DNA of 64,000 nucleotides from Bog-473 sp963755375 (GCA_963755375.1 CAVWKG010000016.1:2852001-2916000); one strand, 5' to 3'; numbered from the stretch's first letter, positions 33,767 through 43,524 are shown. Notes: generated from the sequence alone by a model not told the origin. Numbers and translations: made by a program.

Positions 33767-35998
33767 TCAGTTCGAGACGGTGATGGAAACACTGGCACTC
33801 GTCCCGCTGGTCCCGCCGGCGCCGTAGGCAACGCTCTGAAGGGTGTACGTGCCGTTGGCCACGGTGGTCGTGTTCCACACCGTGATCCATCCGTAGGCGG
33901 ATCGGATGGCCGTACCGATCGGCGTGTCGTGTTGTGAGCCACCCGTAAGGTAGAACTCGACCTTGGTCACCCTGAAGTAGCTCGTCACCGTGGCACCGAG
34001 AACCCTAGAGCCCGACAACTTAGCGCCGTTCGCAGGTGTGAACACGTCGGTGACCATCTTCAGAAAGTTTTCACCATTGCCACCCGCCACGGGGGCGACG
34101 TGGACCTGGTCAACACGAAGACGCTCTTTGACATGGAACCAGGCCGTCACGCCACCTGACTCGACGGGGGAACCGATCGCGGCGGTGACATAGCTGACAA
34201 CGGCCGCGGGGTACGCGCCACTCGGCGAGACGATGACCGTCTGGACATCATATTTGCGAAGAAACACACGGAGGGCCGTGACGTTCCTCTTTGAGAGTGG
34301 CTCCATTTGTGTCGTGGCGTCGCCAATGAACGCGGCGTCGAAGATGGCCTGAACAGACTCGGGCTTCAAAAAGGAGGGGTTGGTCGTGCCCTGGGTGCCT
34401 GTCGGCGACGGGAACCACCCCCAGCCACCGATCAGCTTGAAGGGCATGCCGGCTACGGCCTGATCGAGCATGATGCCGTGCGAGAAGAATGCTCCAGCTG
34501 AGGCGTCCGGGTAGGGATAGGCAAGGACGACGCTCCCAACTGGAATGGCCTCAACGGCGGCCGACGTAAAAAGGGACCGAATATTCGTCGGGGTCGTCTG
34601 CTGCGTGTGGCGTGGTACCAACGGAAGCACCGCGACTGTGGTGACAGCCGCCAACGCGCCCACCGTGGCAACACTCCTCCACCGCGGGGACGACCGTGCG
34701 AGACGACTTGATCGCATCATTCGTCGCCAGAGCTCGTCGAGTCCGATGGCGAACATCCCCGCTGCGAACAATGCGGTGTAGAGCGAGAACCGACTCGGGT
34801 CAAAGCCCTTAACAAGGGGGAGGTGCTCGAACACCACGAAAGGGAGACGGATTGATGTTTCGTGACCGTCGACGCGGAGACGGGGACCCAGCGACAGCAC
34901 GAAGGCGATGAGCGCGAGCGTCCCCGCGAAGAGGATCATCCTTCGTTTGCGGAGGAATACCGCGAACGACGCGAGGACGACCACCAGAGGAACTCCGAGA
35001 TAGAGGCCCGACGCGTACGTCAACCGTTGGCTTGCTATAGCTGTTAGCTGCGTCGTACTGAGCCATTGGGAGCTCGGTACGATGGAGCCGAGCAGGTCGC
35101 TCGGAAACAACGCGTTCAGGGTGCTCGCTGAAACCGGCGGTCCTTTGATGCCTTGCGGACCAGCCAACGCGTAGATCACTGGAAAGAGGAGCAAGAAGCC
35201 GCCCAGAACGAGACTGTGGGCGAAGGCGGTCACCGCGTAGCGCCGTCGCTCGGCCACCTGGTGGCGACTCACGAGGAGGAAGAGGACGACCGCGACGGCG
35301 CCCATGACGACCGTACTGGCCAGGATCTCGGAGCTGATGAAGAACTGGAGAGCACACACCACGCCGAGGAGGGCCCCGGTTCTTCCCGGCCGCCACTGCT
35401 GGCGCACCAGGATCTCCTGGAGAAGAAGGAAGATCACGGGGGGCAGCGGCACGAAAACAAGAAACAGGTAATCGGCGCCGTTGTACACCATATAGGCGGA
35501 AAAGCCGTAGAGCAATCCTCCGACGAAGGCTGCAGGCCACCACGTCGTCCATCGGCGGAGCACGAAGCACATCGAACTTGCTGATAAGGCAACGGCAAGA
35601 CGCAGCGCGATGTTCCAGGTGACTACCGGGCCGAATAACTTGGTAATCGGCATGAAGAGCACACCGAGGGCCAGCATGGAGTTATTCACCCCGAAGTTCT
35701 GACCCGCTGGATAGTTCTGCCACTGGGTTAGGAAGACGCTGTGGTCGTGAGGGAGAGCAAATGCGGGCCACGCGAGCCACCAAACCTGCTCGATGTCGTC
35801 CGGAGAAAGGTCTCCGGTCATGTGGCCCGGACCAAGCGAACCGAAGTGGCCGAACATCGCCATGGCGAGAACCACGTACAGAGCACAACAGACCACGCCG
35901 GGCCACCAGCGCCGGAGCCGCTCGCGTGTCGAGCTTTCACGGGGATGCGCCCAGGTTGCCAATTCGATTCTGCCAGCTTCCGCTTGAACTGCCATCAC
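33767..35998 (-). CDS. Large GT-C-like membrane glycosyltransferase candidate with C-terminal Ig-like domain
   Basis: 743 residues. After a cytosolic N-terminus there are about 10-12 membrane helices. The first outer loop carries acidic residues (LSPDDIEQVWWLAW), the hallmark position of the GT-C catalytic acid. A periplasmic/outer domain follows (about 480-650), then a beta-rich Ig-like module to the end (VFTPANGAKLSGSRVLGATV ... ASVSITV). GT-C enzymes use polyprenyl-linked sugars on the outer face. Base composition looks less GC-rich than its neighbours and the gene is flanked by the diverged repeat, which suggests acquisition. The glycosyltransferase call is moderate; a YfhO-like relation is also possible. 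Confidence 0.65.
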   Translation of the reverse strand: MMAVQAEAGRIELATWAHPRESSTRERLRRWWPGVVCCALYVVLAMAMFGHFGSLGPGHMTGDLSPDDIEQVWWLAWPAFALPHDHSVFLTQWQNYPAGQNFGVNNSMLALGVLFMPITKLFGPVVTWNIALRLAVALSASSMCFVLRRWTTWWPAAFVGGLLYGFSAYMVYNGADYLFLVFVPLPPVIFLLLQEILVRQQWRPGRTGALLGVVCALQFFISSEILASTVVMGAVAVVLFLLVSRHQVAERRRYAVTAFAHSLVLGGFLLLFPVIYALAGPQGIKGPPVSASTLNALFPSDLLGSIVPSSQWLSTTQLTAIASQRLTYASGLYLGVPLVVVLASFAVFLRKRRMILFAGTLALIAFVLSLGPRLRVDGHETSIRLPFVVFEHLPLVKGFDPSRFSLYTALFAAGMFAIGLDELWRRMMRSSRLARSSPRWRSVATVGALAAVTTVAVLPLVPRHTQQTTPTNIRSLFTSAAVEAIPVGSVVLAYPYPDASAGAFFSHGIMLDQAVAGMPFKLIGGWGWFPSPTGTQGTTNPSFLKPESVQAIFDAAFIGDATTQMEPLSKRNVTALRVFLRKYDVQTVIVSPSGAYPAAVVSYVTAAIGSPVESGGVTAWFHVKERLRVDQVHVAPVAGGNGENFLKMVTDVFTPANGAKLSGSRVLGATVTSYFRVTKVEFYLTGGSQHDTPIGTAIRSAYGWITVWNTTTVANGTYTLQSVAYGAGGTSGTSASVSITVSN

Positions 35999-36540
35999 CC
36001 GATTCGTCTCCCAGGCTCGGCTATCGCGAGAGGTAACCTAGCAAAGGCTGTGGAGCTCGACGACGCGAACGTAGGAGCGTCGAGCAGGTACGCAGCGTTC
36101 AGTGCTTGCACTGCTGTCGCACGCCGGACCACGAGAGCGGCGTCGCACTAATAGCGGGTCAACACTGTCAGCGTGTCGCTGCTTCCCACCCGTCTTCGGC
36201 TTCGCCGATGACGCGCACAACTGGCGTGCTCATCATCCAAAAAGAGATCGTTCGTATTCGCGAACAGGATCTGCGACAACCTCGAGGAGCCGGACCGCAG
36301 GGGCGTGTTCCGCCACAAAAGAAGTCGTTCCCGAGAAGATCCGTACCCGTGTGCCCGGTAGCGGCACCGGACTGGTCCGTCAGACGTACTGCAGACGGAG
36401 CAACTGGATCGTCTACTTCCGACTCGCGGCGGTTGATCGTGTTCTCGACAGTGCGCAATATGAGCGACTCCAAGCAATTCGATGTTTTCGACGTGACGCT
36501 TCAGCCGTTCGGTCGCAGCCTTCTCATCGCCGTCGGCCGC
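35999..36540. other. Intergenic stretch between the GT-C-like gene and repeat copy 2
   Basis: About 540 nt that I cannot assign. Long open frames on both strands (36102-36761 and 36148-36630) are interrupted by low-complexity or Arg-rich sequence and lack good start sites. It is visibly less GC-rich than its surroundings. It may be the decayed remains of genes lost during acquisition of the 33455-36823 segment. Confidence 0.4.
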
Positions 36541-36823
36541 GGCCGCGATGGCCTGGACGTCGACCAGTCTGCTCGGGGTTGGCGATGCGGCTGACTCGGA
36601 GCTGGGCCGCCCGTGGACCGCCGCGTGCATTCCAACCGGGGCTGACCCCGCAGTGCGGCAGCACTGTCACATCGAACCGCGAGACCGGATGTCCACGCCG
36701 AGTAGATCCACGTCCGATACCCGCCAGAAATCGCGCTGACCCGTCCGTAGGTTGGGAATAGCGAACCACTGCGCAACGTTCTCCGTGGAGTGCGGATTGG
36801 GCGGAGCACGTTCCGCTGAAGGA
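36541..36823. repeat. Diverged ~285-bp repeat, copy 2
   Basis: The same layout as copy 1, including a reverse-strand RidA-like end (SPTPSRLVDVQAIAAAA) with a frameshift before it. Unlike copy 1 it reads on without a stop. Its right end abuts the ribosome binding site (GAAGGAG) of the MFS gene. Confidence 0.8.
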
Positions 36824-36828
36824 GACCG

Positions 36829-38352
36829 ATGTCCGGAAACCCCAGAGGAAGCACCCTGATCGAACTCGAGCCAGGACGCAGCGTGCCGGCCTGGCTGGTC
36901 CTCGGCCTCGTATGTATCGGGCAGTTCATGGTCGTGCTGGACGCGTCCATCGTCAACGTGGCACTGCCCTCGATCCAGCATGACCTGCACTTCAGCACGT
37001 CGGGACTCCAGTGGATCGTCAACGCCTACACGCTGACCTTTGCGGGATTCCTCCTTCTCGGAGGTCGTGCCGCCGACCTGTTCGGACGGCGAAAGATCTT
37101 CCTCTTGGGTCTCACCGTCTTCACGCTGTCCAGCTTGCTCGGGGGGCTGGCCCAGAACGAGGCCTGGCTCGTCACCGCCCGGGCACTCCAAGGGCTCGGC
37201 GCCGCCATCCTGGCTCCCGCCACATTGACGATCCTGACTGCGACCTTCCCCGAGGGCCCCACGCGCGCGTGGGCCTTGGGAGCCTGGAGCGCCGTTTCGT
37301 CAGCCGGTGCCTCGGCTGGCGCGCTGTTGGGGGGCATCCTGGCCGACCTTCTGAACTGGCGCTGGATCCTCTTCGTCAACGTGCCGGTGGGCGTGGTCGC
37401 ACTCGTCGCTGCTCGCCGCGACCTCCCCGAGTCGAGGGCGGAAATGGTGCACCGCCACCTCGACCTGGGTGGTGCAATCACAGTGACCCTCGGACTGGTC
37501 GCGCTGGTATTCGCCCTGGTGCGCACGGAGACGTACCCCTGGGGCTCGACACAGGTCCTGATACCCCTGGCGCTGGCCATCGTGCTGCTGGCCACCTTCG
37601 TCGTCCTGCAGGGGAAGTTCTCGAAAGCCCCACTGGTGCCACTGCGCATCTTCCGGTCCCGCTCGGTTGCGGGGGGCAATGTCGTGATGTTGCTGATGTT
37701 CGGTGCGTTGTTCGGATCGTGGTACTTCGAGACCCTGTACATGCAGCATGTGCTGGGGTACAGCCCGCTGCAGGCCGGCCTCGCCTTCTTGCCCCAGACA
37801 CTGCTGATTGCCGCCGGCGCGCAGCTAACGGCGCGCCTCGTGCCCAAGTTCGGCCCCCGCCCCCTCATCATCGTCGGGACACTGGTGGCCGGGGGTGGAC
37901 TGGCGTGGCTGGCCCAGATCTCCACGAGCAGCACCTTCCTGGCAGACCTGTTCGGGCCGTTCGTCCTCATCGGGTTGGGCATGGGCCTGGCTGTGACGCC
38001 GATCGCCGTCGCCGGAACAGCGGGCGTCGCCCGCGCCGAGGCCGGATTGGCGTCCGGGCTGCTGAACACATCGAGGACCGTCGGCGCCGCGATCGGCCTC
38101 GCCGCGCTCGCCACGGTGGCGGCCAATCGGACAACCCGGGCGTTGGCCGGGACCGCAACGACAGCCGGCCACACGGCGGCGGCCCTCACCGACGGCTACG
38201 CGCTGGCGTTTTCCGTGGCAGCCGCGTTGTTGGTGGCGACGGCCGTGGTGGCTCTCGCCACCCTTCCCGGCCGCAGCATCCTCCAGCAATCCCCGGCCGC
38301 GGAGCAGGCGGTGCCGCGCGAGCCCGAAGACCTCGAGCTCGAGCAGTCCTGA
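36829..38352 (+). CDS. DHA2-family (14-TM) MFS drug exporter
   Basis: 507 residues. The DHA2 signature VVLDASIVNVALPSIQ lies in helix 1 and motif A GGRAADLFGRRK in loop 2-3; about 14 helices in all. EmrB/QacA-type pumps export hydrophobic or cationic drugs with protons. The ribosome site GAAGGAG lies 5 nt upstream of the ATG and inside the right edge of repeat copy 2. No regulator gene adjoins it. A second DHA2 pump is at 49168-50709; the two are only distantly similar. Confidence 0.93.
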   Translation: MSGNPRGSTLIELEPGRSVPAWLVLGLVCIGQFMVVLDASIVNVALPSIQHDLHFSTSGLQWIVNAYTLTFAGFLLLGGRAADLFGRRKIFLLGLTVFTLSSLLGGLAQNEAWLVTARALQGLGAAILAPATLTILTATFPEGPTRAWALGAWSAVSSAGASAGALLGGILADLLNWRWILFVNVPVGVVALVAARRDLPESRAEMVHRHLDLGGAITVTLGLVALVFALVRTETYPWGSTQVLIPLALAIVLLATFVVLQGKFSKAPLVPLRIFRSRSVAGGNVVMLLMFGALFGSWYFETLYMQHVLGYSPLQAGLAFLPQTLLIAAGAQLTARLVPKFGPRPLIIVGTLVAGGGLAWLAQISTSSTFLADLFGPFVLIGLGMGLAVTPIAVAGTAGVARAEAGLASGLLNTSRTVGAAIGLAALATVAANRTTRALAGTATTAGHTAAALTDGYALAFSVAAALLVATAVVALATLPGRSILQQSPAAEQAVPREPEDLELEQS

Positions 38353-38416
38353 CAAGCCAACTGTCGGTGATTGGTGTGTGCCAGTGTCGGCGCAGGCCCT
38401 ACTTGGTTGCCGATCT

Positions 38417-38800
38417 TCAGCCCGGAGGGTGCTCGATCTGCTCCATGAACTCGAGGCGGATGCCACCCGGAGCCTCCACGAAGGCGATGCGCCGGGTGCC
38501 GAAGGTTCCGCTGACCGTCCGCGGCCCCCAGAGCACCTCGTGCCGAGCCAGCTCGGCGTCGAGATCGTCCACGAAGAGAGCAGGATGCAGGAATCCCTCC
38601 TCCGGCAGCGCGCACACGTCCTCGTAGATCGCCTTGGTGAAGAGAGTGAGCGCGAGGACGCCCAGCTGTACGTCGGACCGGCGGCCGTTCTCCCATTCGA
38701 TCGGTTCGGTCACCGTTGCGCCCGCCGCCTCGAACCAGGCGCATGCCTGCTCGAGATCGATCACCTTGACGGCCAGGTTGGCCAGGCCGGTGACCGGCAT
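38417..38800 (-). CDS. VOC-family protein, last gene of an amidohydrolase operon
   Basis: 127 residues, a single-module VOC fold (LANLAVKVIDLEQACAWFEAAG, then FLHPALFVDDL and IAFVEAPGGIRLEFMEQ). The start is fixed at 38800 by a 1-nt overlap (TGATG-type) with the upstream VOC gene's stop. Substrate unknown; likely an extradiol- or epimerase-like activity with its paralog. Confidence 0.82.
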   Translation of the reverse strand: MPVTGLANLAVKVIDLEQACAWFEAAGATVTEPIEWENGRRSDVQLGVLALTLFTKAIYEDVCALPEEGFLHPALFVDDLDAELARHEVLWGPRTVSGTFGTRRIAFVEAPGGIRLEFMEQIEHPPG

Positions 38801-39294
38801 CAGTGCAGCGGTGTGCCGTACAGCGAGCCGAGATCCTCGGCGATGAGCTCGAGCCGCACACCGTCGGGATCTGAGAAGTAGAGCGAGATCTCGCTTTCGA
38901 TCTGCGTCGCAATGCCGGCCCCGTCGAGGCGGGCGCGGGCGGCGTCCCACTGCGCCCGGTCCACCGAGATGGCGAGATGGTGGAATCCGCCGAGCACTTC
39001 GGCGTATGGCGCGAGTCCGAGATCCGGGAAATCGAAGAAGGCGAGCGTGTTGTCGTGTCCCAGATCGAAAAACAGGTGGGTCGACCCCTTGTAGTCCCGA
39101 TTCTCGAAGAGCTCGACCAGCGGGAACCCGAGGAGGTCCTGGTAGAACCGAATGGTCTGCTCGACGTCGGAACACAGCAACGCGAGGTGGTGGACACCGC
39201 GGGCCGTCGACGTCGGGCGGGCAGCGGGTCTCCGCAGGTACGCCGCCCGCAGCCGCTCCCGCTCTGCGGCTGCTGCCTCCAGATCGACGGTCAC
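38800..39294 (-). CDS. VOC-family glyoxalase/dioxygenase-like protein
   Basis: 164 residues from GTG 39294. Two VOC modules: GVHHLALLCSDVEQTIRFYQ with the metal-ligand His, and GGFHHLAISVDRAQW, ending in DGVRLELIAED. The GTG overlaps the amidohydrolase stop by 4 nt, so the three genes 38417-40439 form one unit. Such dioxygenase plus amidohydrolase sets often serve ring-cleavage catabolism; here it is inference. Confidence 0.85.
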   Translation of the reverse strand: MTVDLEAAAAERERLRAAYLRRPAARPTSTARGVHHLALLCSDVEQTIRFYQDLLGFPLVELFENRDYKGSTHLFFDLGHDNTLAFFDFPDLGLAPYAEVLGGFHHLAISVDRAQWDAARARLDGAGIATQIESEISLYFSDPDGVRLELIAEDLGSLYGTPLH

Positions 39295-40439
39295 AGGCCC
39301 AGGAGCCGCGCAGCGTTGGCTCCCAAGATGTTGGCCCGGGCCGGTTCGGCCAGCCCGGCCGCGGCGCGCTGGGCTTGCGCCATCGGATCGGCGACTCCCT
39401 CGGCGTGAGGCCAGTCACTGCCGAGCATGAAGGTGTCGTCCCCGACCTTGGGGACCAGACGATTCGGCATCTCGTAGGGGAGCGCAGCCACCCGTACCTG
39501 GCGCAGGAAATAATTCGACGGGCGATCCGACAGCTCGTGAAACGGCTCACCGTGGCGCTGGGTGTAGAAGTCGGACGCCCCGTCGATGTGGAGGAGGAAG
39601 CTCGGCACCCAACTCGCCGTCAGCTCGACCACCCCGACGCGCAGACGCGGGAAGCGCTCGAGCACCCCGTTCAGAATCAGGTTGGCGAGGGCGACCGCGG
39701 GCGCCAGATAGAGAAAGATCGAGTCGAAGAGCTGTTCACCGTCCTCGTGCTCCCCGGTCCGCCAGGCGGGGTGCAGTGGGCTTTCGAACTCCGAGACATG
39801 GAAGACCGGCGCCACGCCTTCGTCGCTGAACGCAGCCCACACGGGATCGAAGTCCTCGTGCGAAAGGGGTTTCCCATCCACCGGGGCCGGGGCGATCATG
39901 GCCAAGCGCACTCCCTGCGCCCGCACCCGCCGGATCTCCTCCACCGCCCAGACCGGATCGTGCAAGAGGACGTGGGCCACCCCGAAGAGACGATCCTCAC
40001 CGTCGCTGCACACGTCCGCCAGGAACCGGTTGTAGGCCCGCGCGTTGGCACGCTGCGCGTCGCGGTCCGCAGCGAGCCGCTGCTCCCACAGCAGCCCGTA
40101 GTTCGGGAACATGACCGCGGCATCGAGCCCGAAGGCGTCGAGCGACGCGAGGCGGGCGCCGGCGAAGCGGTAGGAGTCGGGCACCAGCTCCTCGAACGAC
40201 GCCGGAGCACGCTCGCCGCGTAAGCGGCGGAGTCGGTCCTCCCCGATCAGCGTCGAACGCTCGGGGATCGGCACCTCCAGCGGCGTGAGCCGGCTGCCCC
40301 GCCAGGTCAGCCAGGGCCATCCGGCGTCATCGTCGGCGATGGACAACGCCTCGGCCCGCTGTGCGGGGTCGATGTACTCGGACCACGTCGTTCTCGACTC
40401 GAAAAGATGCTGGTCGACGTCGATGGTCTGTAGCGTCAT
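39291..40439 (-). CDS. Amidohydrolase 2 family protein (ACMSD-like)
   Basis: 382 residues from ATG 40439. Metal motifs of the amidohydrolase TIM barrel are VDQHLFE near the start, a His in VFHVSEFE, and the final Asp in LGSDWPHAEGV. Family members decarboxylate or hydrolyse small ring-derived acids, for example ACMSD. First gene of the operon with two VOC proteins. An upstream gap of 153 nt separates it from pheA. Confidence 0.88.
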   Translation of the reverse strand: MTLQTIDVDQHLFESRTTWSEYIDPAQRAEALSIADDDAGWPWLTWRGSRLTPLEVPIPERSTLIGEDRLRRLRGERAPASFEELVPDSYRFAGARLASLDAFGLDAAVMFPNYGLLWEQRLAADRDAQRANARAYNRFLADVCSDGEDRLFGVAHVLLHDPVWAVEEIRRVRAQGVRLAMIAPAPVDGKPLSHEDFDPVWAAFSDEGVAPVFHVSEFESPLHPAWRTGEHEDGEQLFDSIFLYLAPAVALANLILNGVLERFPRLRVGVVELTASWVPSFLLHIDGASDFYTQRHGEPFHELSDRPSNYFLRQVRVAALPYEMPNRLVPKVGDDTFMLGSDWPHAEGVADPMAQAQRAAAGLAEPARANILGANAARLLGL

Positions 40440-40592
40440 GTGCCCTCCCCGGCGCAGAGTACCAGCGACCGATCTCCCCGGCCCGCCAAGGTCGATTGGG
40501 TCTCGGCCTGATCCTGCCGGGCCCGGCCCGGTCCTCGCGCCGCGGTCCGGCATGGCCTTCTGGGAGGTGTTCCGTGCTCGTCGAGGCGCCGG

Positions 40593-41525
40593 TTACTCGA
40601 TAGCGCCGCGGATCTCGCGCAGCCACGTGTCGGCGGCCTGCCACGCCGCGTCGGCCTGCCGCCGCTGCTCGGCGCCGTGCTCGCCGGCGGCGGGGTACGA
40701 GCCGAGGAACTTCACGCCGGCCAAGCTGGCATGGAGGTCGCGCAGACAGTCCGCCACGACCTCATCGCCCACGTGGCCCGACAAGTCGATAACGAAGCAG
40801 TAATCGCCCAGCGCCTGTTTCGTGGGTCGGGACTCGAGTTTCGTCAGGTTGATGTTGCGCGCCGCGAATTGTCCCAGGATGCCGTGCAGGCTGCCCGGGT
40901 GGTCCGCCCGCTGGAAGCAGACGATGCTCGTCTTGTCGTGTCCCGTGGGCCCAGGTACCCGGGTGCGAGCCACGAGGACGAACCGGGTCTGATTCTCCGG
41001 GTGATCCTCGACGTCTTCCGCGAGAATGACCAGGCCGTAGCGTTCGGCGGCCAGCTTCGGCGCGATGGCCGCCTCGCCGGCGGCGCCGGATTCGCCGAGA
41101 ACACGTGCCGCGTCCGCGGTGGAGTTGGCCGCCCGTTGTTCGGCTGCCGGCAGCGCCCGGGCCAGGTACTTCTGGCACTGGGCAAGAGCGTGGGGATAGG
41201 AGGACACCGCGCGGATGTCGGCCAGCCCGGTCCCCGGCGGAGCCATGAGGTGGAGGTGGATGTCCATCACGACTTCACGTTGAATATGCAGGTCGACGTC
41301 GTGAATCAGCCCATCGATGGTGGCGCTGACCGTCCCCTCGATCCCGTTCTCAATGGGCACGAAGCCGAGGTCGGCCTCACCCCGGGCGACGGCGTCGAGC
41401 ACCCCCGTGATGGAGGCGAGTGCGGTCGGGTCTGCTGCGGCGAGGTCGGGCTGGGTCAGGAGCGCCTCCTGGGTGAAGGTGGCGGCCGGCCCGAAGTAGG
41501 CCACCGAGGTCGCAGGCGGGTTCAC
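40593..41525 (-). CDS. pheA: Prephenate dehydratase
   Basis: 310 residues, GTG start. The PDT domain begins VAYFGPAATFTQEALL and contains the substrate motif NQTRFVLVA; the ACT regulatory domain has ESRPTKQALGDYCFVIDLSGH, where phenylalanine feedback binding resides. It converts prephenate to phenylpyruvate. The dehydratase is monofunctional (no chorismate mutase part), typical of Actinobacteria. Divergent from larB with only 23 nt between the start codons, so the two promoters must overlap. Confidence 0.95.
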   Translation of the reverse strand: MNPPATSVAYFGPAATFTQEALLTQPDLAAADPTALASITGVLDAVARGEADLGFVPIENGIEGTVSATIDGLIHDVDLHIQREVVMDIHLHLMAPPGTGLADIRAVSSYPHALAQCQKYLARALPAAEQRAANSTADAARVLGESGAAGEAAIAPKLAAERYGLVILAEDVEDHPENQTRFVLVARTRVPGPTGHDKTSIVCFQRADHPGSLHGILGQFAARNINLTKLESRPTKQALGDYCFVIDLSGHVGDEVVADCLRDLHASLAGVKFLGSYPAAGEHGAEQRRQADAAWQAADTWLREIRGAIE

Positions 41526-41548
41526 AGTTGGGCAGGATAGAGCAGGTC

Positions 41549-42310
41549 ATGGACGCTTCCTCGCTGCGCGCGCTGATCCAAGAGGTCGCTAACGGTCGCT
41601 GCACGCCCGACGACGCCGTTCGGCAATTGCGCCGCCTCCCCTATTCAGACCTCGGGTTCGCCCGGGTGGACCACCACCGCGACCTGCGCCTCGGGATCCC
41701 CGAGGCCGTCTACGGCCCGGGAAAGACGCCGCAGCACTGTGCGGCGGTCGTCGAAGAGCTTCTCGCGGCTACCGACGGCCCGGTCCTTCTGACCCGGGCG
41801 ACCGAGGCCCAGGTGAAGGCGGTCACGGCCGCAGCCGCCGCACTCGGCTTCGGCCTCGGGTCGGTCGCCGAGAGCGGGACCCTCGCGACGGTGGTCTTCC
41901 GCCCGGCGCCGTCGAGGACAGGCGTCGTCGTCGTGATCACCGCCGGAACGGCCGATCTTCCCGTGGCCACCGAATGCACGGCGGTCCTCGGCGCGCTCGG
42001 CTTCGCCCCCACGCTGCTCAGCGACTGCGGCGTCGCGGGATTGCACAGGCTCCTCGCCGAGCTCGACACCCTCGCCATGGCCGACGCGGTCGTGGTCATC
42101 GCCGGCATGGAGGGCGCCCTGGCCAGTGTCGTGGGCGGGCTCACGCCGGCGCCCGTCATCGCCGTCCCGACCAGCGCCGGCTACGGCGCCGCGCTCGAGG
42201 GCGTGACCGCCCTGCTCGCCATGCTCTCCGCCTGCTCCTCCGGCATCACCGTCGTCGGCATCGACAACGGCTACGGCGCTGCCTGCGCGATCGCGCGCCT
42301 CCTCCCGTGA
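41549..42310 (+). CDS. larB: LarB, pyridinium-3,5-biscarboxylic acid mononucleotide synthase
   Basis: 253 residues from ATG 41549; a TTG at 41528 would extend it. The N-terminal helical part is followed by a PurE-like Rossmann fold (VVVVITAGTADLPVATEC, then GMEGALASVVGGL and PVIAVPTSAGYGA). LarB carboxylates and hydrolyses nicotinic acid adenine dinucleotide to begin the nickel-pincer cofactor. Stop and the next gene's GTG overlap by 4 nt, so LarB and LarC are coupled. Confidence 0.93.
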   Translation: MDASSLRALIQEVANGRCTPDDAVRQLRRLPYSDLGFARVDHHRDLRLGIPEAVYGPGKTPQHCAAVVEELLAATDGPVLLTRATEAQVKAVTAAAAALGFGLGSVAESGTLATVVFRPAPSRTGVVVVITAGTADLPVATECTAVLGALGFAPTLLSDCGVAGLHRLLAELDTLAMADAVVVIAGMEGALASVVGGLTPAPVIAVPTSAGYGAALEGVTALLAMLSACSSGITVVGIDNGYGAACAIARLLP

Positions 42311-43524
42311 CGACTCCGGACTCGGGTTCCTCGACGGTCGCCTGGTTCCACTGCTTCGCCGGCATCGCCGGCGACATGGCCCTGGGGTCGCTCGTCGACG
42401 CGGGAGCCGACGTCGACGAGGTCCGCGCGCTGCTCAATCGACTTGACCTGCCTGGCTGGCACCTCGAGTTCGAGGACGGCATCCGCGGCGGCATCGCCTG
42501 TACGCGCGCGGTCGTCGGGGGTGACGACGTCGTGGTGCGCACCCACGGGGTCATCGCCGCTCTGATAGAGGAGGCCGCCCTGCCGGCCCGGGTCACGGCG
42601 CGGGCGCAAGCCGTCTTCCGCAAGCTGGCGTCGGTGGAATCCACCCTGCACCGACGGGCCATCGACCAGGTCCACTTCCACGAGGTGGGTGGGCACGATG
42701 CGATCATCGACGTCGTCGGGACGGCGGCCGCACTCGAGGTGCTCGGGGTCGACGAGGTGTGCGCTTCCGCCGTGGCCACGGGAATGGGCACGGTGCGGAG
42801 CGCACACGGCTGGCTGCCCAACCCCGCGCCCGCCACGGTTCGCCTCCTGGAGGGGATCCCGACATACGGCAGGGAGGTCCAGATCGAGCTCACGACGCCA
42901 ACCGGCGCCGCGCTGCTCGCAGCGCTGTCCACGGCGTTCGGCCCTCTCCCGGACATGACCGTCGCGTCGTCGGGCTTCGGAGGGGGAGCCGGTGAGATGG
43001 ACGACCTGCCGAACTGCACCCAGGTGGTGATCGGCCGGCGCGCCGGCCGGTCGGTCGTCGGTCCCGGGCTCGGGGCGCTGCTGCTCGAGACGAACCTCGA
43101 CGATGTGACAGGCGAACAGCTGGGGCTCGCCGTCGCAGCGGCACTCCAAGCCGGGGCGCTCGACGCCTGGGTCAGCCCGGTCACCATGAAGAAGGGCCGG
43201 CCCGGCCACGTCCTCCACGTCTTGACCGACACCACGCTCGTCGAAACCCAGCGAGGCGAGATCGAGCGGGTGACGGGAACGATGGGCATCCGGGCCACTT
43301 CCGTGGAACGGTGGCCCGTTGCCCGCGCACTCGGACAGGTCACCGTCGACGGCATCACCATCCGGATGAAGATCACCAGCGGACGGGCCAAGCCCGAGTT
43401 CGACGACGTTGCGCTCGTAGCTGCCAAGACCGGCGCCCCGCCACACGAGGTCGCCAGCCGGGCCGAGGAGGCCTGGCGAGCCGCCCAGCGATCGAAGGCG
43501 GGACCGGAGGGCGCACCCGCCTGA
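42307..43524 (+). CDS. larC: LarC, nickel insertion protein for the NPN cofactor
   Basis: 405 residues as one uninterrupted frame (some species make it by frameshifting). WFHCFAGIAGDMALG starts the family; HFHEVGGHDAIIDVVG is the His-rich region expected to handle metal; ETNLDDVTGEQLG and MKKGRPGH mark the C-terminal part. It cytidylylates the precursor and inserts Ni(II). GTG start overlaps larB. Its stop overlaps the PLP gene's ATG by 1 nt. Confidence 0.94.
   Translation: MTTPDSGSSTVAWFHCFAGIAGDMALGSLVDAGADVDEVRALLNRLDLPGWHLEFEDGIRGGIACTRAVVGGDDVVVRTHGVIAALIEEAALPARVTARAQAVFRKLASVESTLHRRAIDQVHFHEVGGHDAIIDVVGTAAALEVLGVDEVCASAVATGMGTVRSAHGWLPNPAPATVRLLEGIPTYGREVQIELTTPTGAALLAALSTAFGPLPDMTVASSGFGGGAGEMDDLPNCTQVVIGRRAGRSVVGPGLGALLLETNLDDVTGEQLGLAVAAALQAGALDAWVSPVTMKKGRPGHVLHVLTDTTLVETQRGEIERVTGTMGIRATSVERWPVARALGQVTVDGITIRMKITSGRAKPEFDDVALVAAKTGAPPHEVASRAEEAWRAAQRSKAGPEGAPA

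Noticed and set aside
36102..36761. 219-codon forward frame overlapping repeat copy 2
   Set aside because: Arg/Ser-rich without domain, and its DNA is shared with repeat copy 1 where the frame is broken.
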